64,000 bases of DNA from Variovorax sp. HW608. Lineage in GTDB: Bacteria > Pseudomonadota > Gammaproteobacteria > Burkholderiales > Burkholderiaceae_C. The notes under the pieces are model-generated. The model had not been told where the DNA came from, did no database searches, and saw nothing but the letters and a program-made list of their open reading frames with translations. Below are positions 1-8,502 of the stretch, one piece after another. Position 1 is the stretch's first letter; every line of letters starts with the position of its first letter. The stretch lies in the NCBI RefSeq assembly GCF_900090195.1, contig NZ_LT607803.1:806001-870000 (forward strand), read 5' to 3'. The translations under genes were made by a program, and so were the position numbers.

Positions 1-1364
1 CGTTCGAAGGCGAACAGGGGGAAGTACGCCGTGATGATGATCAGGGTCGCGAAGAAGATGGGGCCCGACACATGGCTGACCGTCTCGAGAAGGTTGCCTT
101 CGGTCAGGACGGCCTCGGGCTCTTCCTCGCGGCGGCGCAGGGTCGCCTCCATGACGACGATGGCACCGTCGACGATGATGCCGAAGTCGATCGCGCCCAG
201 CGAGAACAGGTTGGCCGGTATCTTCGTGAGGTACATGACGATGAACACCGTCACGAGCGACATCGGAATCGCCACCGCGGCCACCAGGGCGCTGCGCGGG
301 CTGCCGAGGAACAGCACCAGCACGATGGTGACCAGCAGCATGCCCTCCAGGACGGTGTGCGAGACCTTCTCCACCGTGAGCTTGACCAGGTCGTCTCGGT
401 CGATGTAGGGCACGATCCTCACGTCCTGCTTTGCGAGTCCGGCCTGCAGTTCGTCGATCTTGGTGTGGACGGCTTCGAGCACGCGCGAGGGGTTCTCGTA
501 CTTGAGCATGAGCACGATCCCGCTGACGGTGTCGGGGTTCGTGTCCTTGCCCAGGATCCCGCCTCGCTCCTGGTGCCCGAATTGCAGCCGGCCCAGGTCG
601 CGCAACAGCACCGGCGATCCGCCGCTCTGCGTCACGACCACCGATGCGAGATCGTCCAGCGAATGCACGAGGCCGATGCCCCGGATGATGTAGCTCTGCT
701 CGCCCCGCGCGATGCGCCCGCCCCCGCCATTGGCGCTGCTGTTGTTGATCGCGGTCACCACGTCGGCGAGCGTCAGTCCATGCGACTGCAGCTTGTTCGG
801 ATCCACCTCCAGCTGGAATTCCTTCGTCAAGCCGCCGAAGTTGGTGACGTCCGCCACGCCGGGGACCTGGCGCAGCGCCGTGATCACCTTCCAGCGCTGG
901 ATCTCCGACAGCTCCATCAGGTTCTTGGAGTCGGATTCGAGCGTGTAGCGGAAGATCTCGCCGGCCGGCCCGGTGAGCGGGCCGAGTCCGGGCGATGCGC
1001 CCGCCGGAAGGGTGACCGCAGCGATCCGTTCCGTCACGCGCTGGCGTGCGAAGTAGTCGTCCGTGCCGTCCTTGAACGTGAGCGTGATCAGCGACAGCCC
1101 GAAGGTGCTGCTCGAGCGGATCGACGCCAGTCCGGGCGTGTTGGCCAGCGCGCGTTCCAGCGGCGTGGTGATCTGCTGCTCGATCTCCTCGGAAGCCAGG
1201 CCGCCCGCCTGCGTGGTGACCTGGACGGTCACGTCGCCGAGGTCGGGGTAGGCCTCGACGGTCATCTGCGTCCATGCGTAGTAGCCGAAGATGACGAGCG
1301 CCACCGACATCGCCCAGACGAGGTGCCTGCGGCGAAAGAACTGCGTGATGATGAGATTAATCAT
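1..1364 (-). CDS. Heavy-metal efflux RND permease (CzcA/CusA type), 3' end cut by window
   Basis: Inner-membrane proton-driven pump subunit that exports metal cations (Cu/Ag or Zn/Co/Cd) through an adaptor and outer-membrane channel. About 454 N-terminal residues of a roughly 1,030-residue family are visible; the rest lies left of the window. A membrane segment is seen at about residues 14-31, then the periplasmic porter region, then the TM2-4 block. In TM4 the motif GAIDFGIIVDGAIV carries two acidic residues, D393 and D399, which is the pattern of the heavy-metal (HME) branch. The ATG at 1364 overlaps the adaptor stop codon by eight bases, so the two are translationally coupled. Metal specificity cannot be told from this part. 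Confidence 0.93.
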   Translation of the reverse strand, partial: MINLIITQFFRRRHLVWAMSVALVIFGYYAWTQMTVEAYPDLGDVTVQVTTQAGGLASEEIEQQITTPLERALANTPGLASIRSSSTFGLSLITLTFKDGTDDYFARQRVTERIAAVTLPAGASPGLGPLTGPAGEIFRYTLESDSKNLMELSEIQRWKVITALRQVPGVADVTNFGGLTKEFQLEVDPNKLQSHGLTLADVVTAINNSSANGGGGRIARGEQSYIIRGIGLVHSLDDLASVVVTQSGGSPVLLRDLGRLQFGHQERGGILGKDTNPDTVSGIVLMLKYENPSRVLEAVHTKIDELQAGLAKQDVRIVPYIDRDDLVKLTVEKVSHTVLEGMLLVTIVLVLFLGSPRSALVAAVAIPMSLVTVFIVMYLTKIPANLFSLGAIDFGIIVDGAIVVMEATLRRREEEPEAVLTEGNLLETVSHVSGPIFFATLIIITAYFPLFAFE

Positions 1365-2532
1365 TCAGCAGCACGCCGCCACGCACGACCACGCGTTCGC
1401 CCGCCTCGAGGCCGCTGCGCACGCGCACCAGGCCGCCGTCCTCGCTGCCCAGCTCGACCGCCCGGCGCACGAAGGTCCAGGGGTCGGCTTCGACGAAGAC
1501 GCTGGTGCTGTCGTTGTTCATCACCACCGCGGAGGTCGGCACCTGCGGCTCGCGCGACTGCGGCACGGCGATCCTGGCGCTCGCATACATGTTGGGCTTG
1601 AGCAGGCCCTTCGGGTTGGAAAACGTGACGCGGGCCTTGACCCGCCGGGTGTCGGCGTCGAGCACCGATGCGACGAAGGCGATCTTTCCGCTCTGGACCT
1701 GTCCGGGCAGGGCGGCCAGCGTGACCGCGACGTCCTGGCCGTTGGCGATCGTGCCGACCAGGCCCTCGGGCACGTTCACCGTGACCCACACGTGATCCAG
1801 GTTGGCCACGGTCATCATGGTGGCCGTCGCGTCGTTCACGACCGCGCCGGGCGCGGTGGCCAGCGCCGTCACGGTGCCGCCGATGGGCGTCGTGACCGTC
1901 AGCAATGCCCGCCCGCCCGAGGTCCGCGAGACATTCGCCTCGCCGAGGCTGCGCAGGCGGATTTCGCTGCGACGCAGCTCGGCGGTCTGCTGGACCACCG
2001 CGCTCGTGGCCACTTCCACGTCCTTGGCGGCGTTCGAGCCTGCGTCGTTGACGCCGCGCGCGCGCTTCAGGGCACGCTCGGCCAGATCGAGCGCGTCGCG
2101 CGCCTTCTGCACATCGGAAACCGCCTGCGCATAGTCGGAGGAGCTGATGGTCGCGAGTTCCTGCCCGCGCCTGACGATGTCGCCGAGCCGGACATTCAAT
2201 GCCAGGACCCGTCCGGTTGCAGGTGCAAGGATGTTGACGGTGCTGGCCGGGTCAGCCTCGACCACGGCGGGCAGGCTCACGCTGTGCGCGGAACTCGCCT
2301 CGTCCACCGGGGCCACCGCCAGGCGTTTGCGCAGCGGCGATTCTTCGGGCACGAAGAGGCGGTTGGCGGTCCGCACGAGCTCGGGGTGCGTTGGGGGTAC
2401 GGGGGCGGGTGCCTCCGCGCGCAGGGCGCGCCATCCCAGGAAGGCGATGAGCGCGCAGGGCACGGCGATTGCGGCCCACCACATCGGACGGGACTTGGAA
2501 GAAGGCGATTTCACGGTTCTTGGTGACTCCAT
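1357..2532 (-). CDS. Efflux RND periplasmic adaptor (HlyD/CusB-CzcB type)
   Basis: Membrane-fusion protein linking the RND permease to an outer-membrane channel. I use the ATG at 2532 (MESPRTVKSP), giving 391 residues; an in-frame upstream start at 2559 is possible. A single N-terminal membrane anchor (WWAAIAVPCALIAFLGW) is followed by a lipoyl-type half (ILAPATGRVLALNVRLGDIV), an alpha-helical hairpin of about 80 residues, the second lipoyl half (TPIGGTVTALATAPGAVV) and beta-barrel/membrane-proximal domains ending in GLEAGERVVVRGG. It is the first gene of the efflux pair and diverges from the two-component system at 2700, which probably controls it. No outer-membrane partner is visible; it may lie to the left. 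Confidence 0.92.
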   Translation of the reverse strand: MESPRTVKSPSSKSRPMWWAAIAVPCALIAFLGWRALRAEAPAPVPPTHPELVRTANRLFVPEESPLRKRLAVAPVDEASSAHSVSLPAVVEADPASTVNILAPATGRVLALNVRLGDIVRRGQELATISSSDYAQAVSDVQKARDALDLAERALKRARGVNDAGSNAAKDVEVATSAVVQQTAELRRSEIRLRSLGEANVSRTSGGRALLTVTTPIGGTVTALATAPGAVVNDATATMMTVANLDHVWVTVNVPEGLVGTIANGQDVAVTLAALPGQVQSGKIAFVASVLDADTRRVKARVTFSNPKGLLKPNMYASARIAVPQSREPQVPTSAVVMNNDSTSVFVEADPWTFVRRAVELGSEDGGLVRVRSGLEAGERVVVRGGVLLND

Positions 2533-2604
2533 CACGGCCTCGTGGCCGCGACGCGTCACGGATGGCGCGGGTCCCGGAAGGCTGCGCGAGAGTAGCCGGG
2601 TGTG

Positions 2605-2644
2605 CCTGAAGAACGCCTCAAGAAGACCTGAATTCTTCTTCAGG
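2605..2644. promoter_or_regulatory. Inverted repeat in the divergent efflux/regulator promoter region
   Basis: CCTGAAGAA at 2605-2613 is mirrored by TTCTTCAGG at 2636-2644 with 22 bases between; CCTGAA recurs at 2627-2632. It sits in the 167-bp space between the adaptor (start 2532) and the response regulator (start 2700). OmpR-family metal regulators commonly bind repeated sites in such intergenic regions, so this is a candidate operator. That role is inferred from location only. Confidence 0.4.
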
Positions 2645-2699
2645 AAAGCCCGCGCATCGTCCGACGATGCCGAACTGCGAGAAACTGCGTCCCGACCCC

Positions 2700-3380
2700 A
2701 TGAGAATCCTGCTTGTCGACGACGACCGCAAGGCGGCCGCCCTGCTTTCCCGAGGCCTTGGTGAAGAGGGTTTCGTGATCGATCTCGCTTTCAACGCCGA
2801 GGAAGGCGACCAGCGGACCGCCGCCGTGGAGCACGACCTGATCGTGCTCGACTGGATGCTGCCCGACCGCGACGGCACCACCCTGTGCCGGGAGTTGCGC
2901 GCGCGCGGCGTGCAAACGCCGATCCTGATGCTCACGGCGCGCGACAGCCTGGCGGACCGGGTCGAGGGGCTGAACATCGGCGCGGACGACTACCTGGTCA
3001 AGCCGTTCGCGTTCGAGGAATTGTTGGCGCGGGTACGTGCGCTGCTGCGTCGCTCCGAACTCACCCGGCCGCCGGTGCTCAGCGTCGCGGACCTTCGCCT
3101 CGATCCCGTGGGCCAGCAGGTCACGCGGGACGGCGCCGGCCTGGACCTCACACGCAAGGAATACGCGATCCTCGAGATCCTGATGCGCAACGCCGGCGAA
3201 GTGGTCGGGCGATCGCGGCTTGCCGAGCAGGTGTGGAAGGCCGAGCTGATCGCGATCGACAACCTGATCGACGTCCACATCAGCAACCTGCGCCGCAAGG
3301 TGGATGCGCCGGGGCTGCCCCCTCTGATCCAGACCGTGCGCGGGCGCGGCTTCCGCCTGGAGGGCGGCGGCAGTGCTTAG
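2700..3380 (+). CDS. OmpR-family response regulator of heavy-metal two-component system
   Basis: DNA-binding response regulator, 226 residues from the ATG at 2700 (MRILLVDDD, the usual N-terminus of this family). An in-frame ATG at 2667 would add an unlikely 11-residue tail. The receiver domain has acidic pocket D7-D9, phospho-acceptor D51 (LIVLDWMLPD) and K101 (LVKPFAF). The C-terminal winged helix ends with HISNLRRKVD and TVRGRGFRLE. It resembles CopR/CusR/IrlR regulators. The stop overlaps the kinase GTG start by eight bases, so the pair is co-translated. It probably activates the divergent efflux operon in response to metal. Confidence 0.93.
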   Translation: MRILLVDDDRKAAALLSRGLGEEGFVIDLAFNAEEGDQRTAAVEHDLIVLDWMLPDRDGTTLCRELRARGVQTPILMLTARDSLADRVEGLNIGADDYLVKPFAFEELLARVRALLRRSELTRPPVLSVADLRLDPVGQQVTRDGAGLDLTRKEYAILEILMRNAGEVVGRSRLAEQVWKAELIAIDNLIDVHISNLRRKVDAPGLPPLIQTVRGRGFRLEGGGSA

Positions 3381-4782
3381 CTTCCGCCGGCGGCTCGCGC
3401 TGGTGCATCTGGCGGTCATCGTGACGGTGCTCGGCATCGGCGCGCTCAGTGCGTATTGGGGCCTGTCGCGCGCAGTGCACGGACAACTCGACGCCGCCCT
3501 GCTCGCACTCGCCGACACCGAAGTCGCGATGCTCGCGGAGTCCACCTCCCAGCCGCCGCACGTGCACGAGGCGCCGCCTGGAACGGCCGCACCGTCTTTC
3601 GCGCGGCTGGACCGGCTGGTGCAGATCGTCGATGAGAACGGGGAGGTGCTCGCCCGCAGCGCGAATCTGGGCAGCGCGCGCCTGCCCACGTCTCCCGCGC
3701 TGCTGGAGCATCTTCGATCGGGCGAGACCGTGTTCGAGACCTTGCCGAATTTTGGCGAGGAGCCCGTGCGCATGGTGTCGGTTGCAGCGACGCCGGGCGC
3801 CGGGGGGCTGCGCGCAGTGCAGGTCGCGGGCTCGCTGGACGATGTCAACAACGTGGTCGAGGCGGCCGGCGCGCTGTTCCTCGCGCTGGGCGTGGCCCTG
3901 GCCCTTGCTGTGGGCTGGGCGGGGTCCCTGATGACCGGGCGCGTGTTTGCGGCCATCGGAAACGTCGTGCAGCAGGCCCGGCGCATCGAGAAGACGAGCC
4001 TCGACAGGCGCTTGCCCCATCCGGGAACGCGCGACGAGATCGGCCGGCTGGTGGACACGCTCAATGACATGCTGGAGCGCCTGCAGCACGCCTTCGACGC
4101 GCAGCATCATTTCACTGCCGATGCCTCCCACGAGTTGCGCTCTCCGCTGTCGCGGCTGCGCACGGAACTCGAGGTCGCACTGCGCAGGGCCCGCGAACCC
4201 GAGGACTATGTCAGGACACTGAACTCCTGCATGGAAGAGGTGGAACGACTGACATTGCTCGTCGAGGAACTGCTGCTCCTGGCGCGACTGGACACCGGGC
4301 AGGAGCACGTGTCGACCGAGTCGGTCACGCTCAACCAGTTGGCGGAAGCCGCGGTACGCCGCCTCGAATCGAGGGCGCGCGAGCGGCAAGTTGCCCTGGT
4401 GGTCGAGCCTTCGGCGCCGGTCGTTGCGCACATCGGTCGCGGCCCGGCCGACCTCGTGTTGGCCAACCTGCTGGACAACGCGCTGAAGTTCTCATCGCCC
4501 GGCGGGCGAGTGACCGTGCGGGTCGCCAAGGAAGGACAGGAGGCCTTGATGAGCGTCGCAGATGCCGGCCCGGGCCTGCGCGACGTCGAGATGTCCCGCC
4601 TGTTCGATCGATTCTTCCGCGGATCTGCGGCGCGCCGGGACGGGGCGCCCGGCGTCGGCCTGGGACTGGCTTTGTCTCAAGCCATGATGCACGCGCACGG
4701 CGGGCAGATCGAGGCCGCCAACCTGCCGAGCGGCGGCGCCCTCTTTACCGTGCGACTGCCGGCTGCGGGAACAGAACGGTAG
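3373..4782 (+). CDS. Heavy-metal sensor histidine kinase
   Basis: Membrane sensor kinase of 469 residues starting at GTG 3373 inside the end of the regulator gene. Layout: TM1 at about 10-30, a periplasmic sensor region of about 125 residues, TM2 (ALFLALGVALALAVGWAG), HAMP linker, HisKA with phospho-accepting H253 in DASHELRSPLSRL, and a HATPase_c domain with N box LLDNALKF and G boxes DAGPGL and GVGLGLALS. The family is CusS/CopS/IrlS-like. The periplasmic part contains His-rich PPHVHEAPP, which could help in metal sensing, though that is inference. The gene converges with the ketosynthase gene 29 bases downstream. Confidence 0.92.
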   Translation: MLSFRRRLALVHLAVIVTVLGIGALSAYWGLSRAVHGQLDAALLALADTEVAMLAESTSQPPHVHEAPPGTAAPSFARLDRLVQIVDENGEVLARSANLGSARLPTSPALLEHLRSGETVFETLPNFGEEPVRMVSVAATPGAGGLRAVQVAGSLDDVNNVVEAAGALFLALGVALALAVGWAGSLMTGRVFAAIGNVVQQARRIEKTSLDRRLPHPGTRDEIGRLVDTLNDMLERLQHAFDAQHHFTADASHELRSPLSRLRTELEVALRRAREPEDYVRTLNSCMEEVERLTLLVEELLLLARLDTGQEHVSTESVTLNQLAEAAVRRLESRARERQVALVVEPSAPVVAHIGRGPADLVLANLLDNALKFSSPGGRVTVRVAKEGQEALMSVADAGPGLRDVEMSRLFDRFFRGSAARRDGAPGVGLGLALSQAMMHAHGGQIEAANLPSGGALFTVRLPAAGTER

Positions 4783-4811
4783 GCCGATCCGCGATCCATC
4801 GCGCGATGCAG

Positions 4812-6035
4812 TCAGCCCCCGGCACGCCCTGCAACCAGCACGGCGTTGGTGCCGCCGAAAGCGAAGGAGTTCGACACGGCCCAGCGCAGGCCGGGCGCGT
4901 CGCGCGCCTCGCCGCGCACCACATCGATCGAGAAAGCCGGATCGAGCTGGCGCAGATTCGCGGTCGGCGGCAGCCGGCGGTGCACCAGCGCTCTCAAGGT
5001 CGCGACCAGTTCGAGCGCGCCGCCGCCGCCCAGCAGGTGGCCGTGGATCGCCTTGGTCGCGCTGACCGGCGTATCGTCGCCGAACACATCGTGGATCGAC
5101 GTCGCTTCGGCCGCGTCGCCCGCCGCGGTCGCCGTGCCGTGCGCGTTGATGTGTCCGATGTCGGCAGGTGAGAGCCCGGCGTCCGCCAGGGCGGCGCGCA
5201 TCGCGCGCGCCTGACCGGACGGGTCAGGATTGGTCATGTGCGTGCTGTCGCTGTTGGTCGCGTAGCCGGCCAGCACGAGCTCGATTCCGGCACCACGCGC
5301 CCTCGCATGGGCTTCCGATTCGATCACGAGTGCTGCAGCGCCCTCCCCCATCGCGAAGCCGTTCCGGTCGGCCGAGAACGGTCGGCAGGCGCTGGCAGGA
5401 TCGTCGGCCGGTGGCGTCGCCAGGACGCGCATGGCGTACCAGCCGGCGAGTGTTCCCGGCGTGAGCATGGACTCGTGGCCGCCGACGATGGCGACGTCGA
5501 TCCAGCCGGCGCGGATGGCGCGCATCGCCTCGCCGATGGCGACCGCGGACGACGCGCACGCGCAGGCATAGGTGAGCGACGCCCCGCGCGCGCGAAAACG
5601 CAGGCCGAGCTCTGCTGCCGCGGCATTCGGCATGGCGCTCAGCACCGCAGTGGGACGAACCCTGCGATGCTCGAGGTAGAGCGCCTTGGCGGTGTCGTCG
5701 TAGGTGGCGATGCCGGCCATGCCGCTGCCCCAGTAGATGCCGAGGCGCTCGTCCGCGGGCGGCGTCTCGGCCAGCCCCGCCTGCGCGTAGGCGTCGCGCG
5801 CGGCTGCGAGCGCCATTGCCGTCCCACGGTCGAGCGGCAGGCGCGAGACACTGCGCTCCGAATCGTCGAACTCGCAGGGCGCGAGAGGCAAGGCCATCGG
5901 CTCGAGCCCCTCCATCTCGAGGGTGCGCGCGACAACGGCGGAGCGGCCGCAGAACAGGGCCTCGTCGAACGTCGACAGCGTGTGGCCCAGCGGCGAAACC
6001 AATCCCACGCCGCTGACGCAGACGAGCGAGTTCAA
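4812..6035 (-). CDS. Beta-ketoacyl-ACP synthase, FabF-like
   Basis: Condensing enzyme joining an acyl group to malonyl-ACP, 407 residues. The start is TTG at 6035, whose TTGA overlaps the TGA stop of the ACP gene; the protein begins with NSLVCVSGVGLVSPLG, the standard KAS N-terminus. The Cys-His-His triad is visible: Cys160 in YACACASSAV, His in NAHGTATAAGD and His in AIHGHLLGGGGALE. The C-terminal SNSFAFGGTNAVLV is intact. It is the last gene of a hydrolase-ACP-KAS cluster without FabG, FabD or dehydratase genes, so it is probably not the housekeeping FabF but serves a dedicated lipid or acyl product. The product is unknown. Confidence 0.88.
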   Translation of the reverse strand: MNSLVCVSGVGLVSPLGHTLSTFDEALFCGRSAVVARTLEMEGLEPMALPLAPCEFDDSERSVSRLPLDRGTAMALAAARDAYAQAGLAETPPADERLGIYWGSGMAGIATYDDTAKALYLEHRRVRPTAVLSAMPNAAAAELGLRFRARGASLTYACACASSAVAIGEAMRAIRAGWIDVAIVGGHESMLTPGTLAGWYAMRVLATPPADDPASACRPFSADRNGFAMGEGAAALVIESEAHARARGAGIELVLAGYATNSDSTHMTNPDPSGQARAMRAALADAGLSPADIGHINAHGTATAAGDAAEATSIHDVFGDDTPVSATKAIHGHLLGGGGALELVATLRALVHRRLPPTANLRQLDPAFSIDVVRGEARDAPGLRWAVSNSFAFGGTNAVLVAGRAGG

Positions 6036-6292
6036 GTCGTCATCGCCTGGGGCGGCGCCTGCTCGATGACCTCGCACATCCGCTGCAGCGTGATGCCGGC
6101 TTCGCGCGGATCCAGCTTGTCTTCGGGAATGCGCAGATGGAAAGCGTCCTCGACGGCGAACACGAACTCCATCAAGGCCAGCGAATCGAGGCCGAGCTCG
6201 ACCAGTGGCCGATCGGGCCGGATGTCGGCGCGTGCGACCTGGAAGTCGTCCTCCAGGATCTTGGAGATGGTTTCGAAGGTAGGGGAACTCAT
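6032..6292 (-). CDS. Acyl carrier protein
   Basis: Small acidic carrier of 86 residues that carries acyl chains on a 4'-phosphopantetheine arm. The attachment site is Ser37 in LGLDSLALMEF, matching the DSL motif. The start at 6292 has GGAG upstream at normal spacing; an upstream in-frame ATG at 6334 would add an Arg-rich tail. It ends MTT followed by TGA, which overlaps the ketosynthase TTG start, so carrier and condensing enzyme are translationally coupled. It is more divergent than a housekeeping AcpP and is likely specialised for this cluster. Confidence 0.9.
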   Translation of the reverse strand: MSSPTFETISKILEDDFQVARADIRPDRPLVELGLDSLALMEFVFAVEDAFHLRIPEDKLDPREAGITLQRMCEVIEQAPPQAMTT

Positions 6293-6330
6293 GGGGAATC
6301 TCCGGACGGCGGGCCTTCGCCTCGACGTCT

Positions 6331-7209
6331 TCAAGAAATGCGGTGCGAGACCGCGGCGGCAAACTCGAGCGTTTCGCGCAGCACCTGCTGGCGATCGTTG
6401 TCGATGGTGATCATGTGGTAGCTGTTGTCCACCACCACCGTCTGCAGCGCACAGCGGCGCAGCCCCTGTCGCAGCAGATCCAGGTTGGCGACGCTGGCCA
6501 CCTCGTCCTCCTTCGCATGAATGGCAAGCACCCTGGGGCAGCTGACCTGGCTCAGCCCCCTGCGCACGTGGCGAATCAGGCGGTCGTGCTCGCGCAGGTG
6601 CGAGATGCCGATGACTGCGGCACCCGCGCGCGAGACCTTGCGATGACGCAGTTCGCGCTCGATCCAGTTGCGCACTCGCTCGTTCTTGACGCCATAAGGT
6701 GCGCGTTCACGGTAGCGCCACAAGCGGCCGAGCGGCGTGTACAGGGCCAACGGCAGGAGCCTGTGCCGGCGCGGGATGGCCCAGCCGTCGAAGCGCAGCG
6801 TGGTCGACATCAGCACGAGTGCGTCGATGCGCGCGCCGCAGCGCATCGCAGTGGCGAGGGCCAGTGCCGCGCCGGCCGAGATGCCGACGAGCATGACACG
6901 GTCGTGCCCGGTGCGCAGATCGTCGACGCAGCGCTCGACCGCATCGATCCAACGATGCCAGGACGTCGCGTGCCGCGAAGGCATCGAGGCCTCGAAAGAG
7001 TAGCCCTCGACGAGCGGTGAATGCACGGAATAGCCCGCGCCGCGCAGCCCGACGGAAATGGACAACAGCTCATCGGGCGTGCTGCACAGGCCATGCAGCA
7101 ACACCACGGCGGTCCGATTGGCAACGCAAGGATCGACGCGAAGGGCCTCGACAGTGGACAGACGCGCGGTCACCGAAAGACTCTCAAAAGGACTGAAGGT
7201 GCGCCGCAC
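6331..7209 (-). CDS. Alpha/beta hydrolase of the ACP/KAS cluster
   Basis: Serine hydrolase of 292 residues. An oxyanion-loop HG is seen in VVLLHGLCSTPDEL, the nucleophile elbow is GISAGAALALA, the acid lies in HAKEDEVASV, and the catalytic His is in NSYHMITID. The SxxHxxTxD-type end resembles carboxylesterase/monoglyceride-lipase-like enzymes, and a thioesterase-like release or chain-transfer role with the ACP is possible. There is no signal peptide, so it is cytoplasmic. It is first in the cluster and 38 bases before the ACP. The start is taken as GTG 7209 next to a GAGGG sequence; a later start is not excluded. The natural substrate is unknown. Confidence 0.82.
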   Translation of the reverse strand: MRRTFSPFESLSVTARLSTVEALRVDPCVANRTAVVLLHGLCSTPDELLSISVGLRGAGYSVHSPLVEGYSFEASMPSRHATSWHRWIDAVERCVDDLRTGHDRVMLVGISAGAALALATAMRCGARIDALVLMSTTLRFDGWAIPRRHRLLPLALYTPLGRLWRYRERAPYGVKNERVRNWIERELRHRKVSRAGAAVIGISHLREHDRLIRHVRRGLSQVSCPRVLAIHAKEDEVASVANLDLLRQGLRRCALQTVVVDNSYHMITIDNDRQQVLRETLEFAAAVSHRIS

Positions 7210-7291
7210 CCCTCACCTGAATACGACAGATCATTCCGGCAATCTACGTCTTTGGTCTGAACATGGAATGAATCCGTCCATTCGTCCGGGA

Positions 7292-8137
7292 TCATCCCAG
7301 CACCAGGACCAACAGCGATGCCGCCAGGCAGTAGAAGCCGAAGAGATACCAGCGATCGGTTTCGAGCCAGTCTGAGAGCCACCTGAGAGCCACCAATCCG
7401 GCCGCGAAGCTCAGCGACATCCCGAGCAGGCTTGGCAGCACGAGCGTCCAGGCATCCCCCGTGTGAATTGCGCTCGCGGCGGCGGGCGTCTTGAACAGGC
7501 GATAGGCTTCCTTGGCGACGACGACCGGCGTCAGCACCACCGCAAGCGCGAAGCTGAACTGTTCCGCGAACCGGCGTCCGACACCGAGCGAGAGGCCCGC
7601 GGAGATGGTCGCACCCGAGCGCGAGAGGCCTCGAAACGGAAGGCACAGGCCCTGGACCGCACCGATCAGCAACGCGCTGAGTCCTGTGACTTCGCCGCCC
7701 TTTGCCTTCGCGCTGCGTGACGAGTACAGGATCAACAGCCCGGCAGTCGCCAGCCCCGCGGCGATGATCTTCGTGTTCCCGAACAGCTCCTCGATCTCGA
7801 AGTCCGGCCGGTTCTTCGCGACGAGCGCCTTGATCAAGTGGAGCAGCGCGAGCCCGACGACGCCGGTTGCGCCGGTCGCCACCACGACGTTCAGGCCGTT
7901 GCGCCGGAACGCCTCGGGAGAGGCGAAATAGGTCCTCCCCCAGGACCGCCAGAAGTAGGCGATGACGGCGAACATCGTGCCCGTGTGCAGCATCACGAGC
8001 AGCATGGTCATTTCGGGAGCGCTCGGGTTCAGCCCGAGCAGCTTCTCCGTCATGATTACGTGCGCAGAGCTCGACACCGGGAGCAGCTCGCCGAAGCCTT
8101 GCACCAGCGCGAGGATCAGGACGTGTAGGGTGTTCAT
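7292..8137 (-). CDS. uppP: Undecaprenyl-diphosphatase (BacA/UppP)
   Basis: Inner-membrane phosphatase that recycles undecaprenyl diphosphate to the monophosphate carrier for peptidoglycan and other envelope glycans; overexpression gives bacitracin resistance in known cases. It has 281 residues, close to the family length of about 270. Both active-site motifs are present: QGFGELLPVSSSAH near the N-terminus and FRGLSRSGATIS in the second half, with about eight hydrophobic segments. The ISSSGH version of motif one is VSSSAH here, a mild change. The gene is probably transcribed alone from the 8138-8400 region. Confidence 0.94.
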   Translation of the reverse strand: MNTLHVLILALVQGFGELLPVSSSAHVIMTEKLLGLNPSAPEMTMLLVMLHTGTMFAVIAYFWRSWGRTYFASPEAFRRNGLNVVVATGATGVVGLALLHLIKALVAKNRPDFEIEELFGNTKIIAAGLATAGLLILYSSRSAKAKGGEVTGLSALLIGAVQGLCLPFRGLSRSGATISAGLSLGVGRRFAEQFSFALAVVLTPVVVAKEAYRLFKTPAAASAIHTGDAWTLVLPSLLGMSLSFAAGLVALRWLSDWLETDRWYLFGFYCLAASLLVLVLG

Positions 8138-8222
8138 GCAAAGGGTTCCCTCCGATCCGCCACGGCCAGGTGGCGATCGGCAAAAGACACGGCGTTCAGC
8201 GTGCGCTCATGGCGCAACGCTG

Positions 8223-8241
8223 CCTGTATCAGTGATACAGG
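8223..8241. repeat. Perfect 19-bp palindrome, candidate operator upstream of uppP
   Basis: CCTGTATCA-G-TGATACAGG: nine-base arms around one central base, about 86 bases before the uppP start. Such short-centre dyads are typical protein-binding operators rather than terminators. The bound regulator is unknown. Confidence 0.5.
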
Positions 8242-8402
8242 ATCGCATTGATGGAATGCATCCCTGCCACGATCGCCACGGCGAGCGCCGCGGAGGCCGC
8301 GTGCTGAAGGATCAATCCTGCGGATGGTGTGCGTGCGTTCTTGATCAACTTCAAACGTCTTGCTCTCTGGGAAATGCGCGGCATGACCGCACTGTGCAAC
8401 AT
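8229..8402 (-). CDS. Possible small membrane peptide (57 aa), doubtful
   Basis: A 57-residue frame from ATG 8402 with a basic N-terminal half (RISQRARRLKLIKNART) and one hydrophobic stretch (ASAALAVAIVAGMHSINAIL). The basic-then-hydrophobic layout could be a small membrane protein. There is no good ribosome site and the stop codon falls inside the 8223-8241 palindrome, which argues for a regulatory role of this DNA instead. No family is recognised. Confidence 0.22.
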   Translation of the reverse strand: MLHSAVMPRISQRARRLKLIKNARTPSAGLILQHAASAALAVAIVAGMHSINAILYH

Positions 8403-8502
8403 GTAAGCTGAGTGTGGCCTGACGGGTTGCGCACAGCCTCCCGGCATTTCGCGTATCGTCTGCGCGAAAGCGATGGATGCCTCGCAGCACAGGAGGTGCG
8501 TG

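Larger units (their letters stand above)
8138..8502. other. 365-bp intergenic region between uppP and the DUF2252 gene
   Basis: The space separates uppP (minus strand) and the DUF2252 gene (plus strand). It holds a perfect 19-bp palindrome at 8223-8241, a doubtful small reading frame on the minus strand (8229-8402) and a clear AGGAGG ribosome site at 8491-8496. I see no convincing sigma-70 boxes. Confidence 0.6.

Noticed and set aside
72..1601. Long open frame (509 codons) on the plus strand opposite the RND genes
   Set aside because: Composition is Arg/His/Asp-rich with no family motifs, while the minus strand reads as clear RND permease and adaptor. It is a high-GC shadow frame.
4812..6362. 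Ketosynthase with a 109-residue N-terminal extension
   Set aside because: The extension is an alternative frame of the ACP gene; the TTG at 6035 overlapping the ACP stop gives the normal KAS length.
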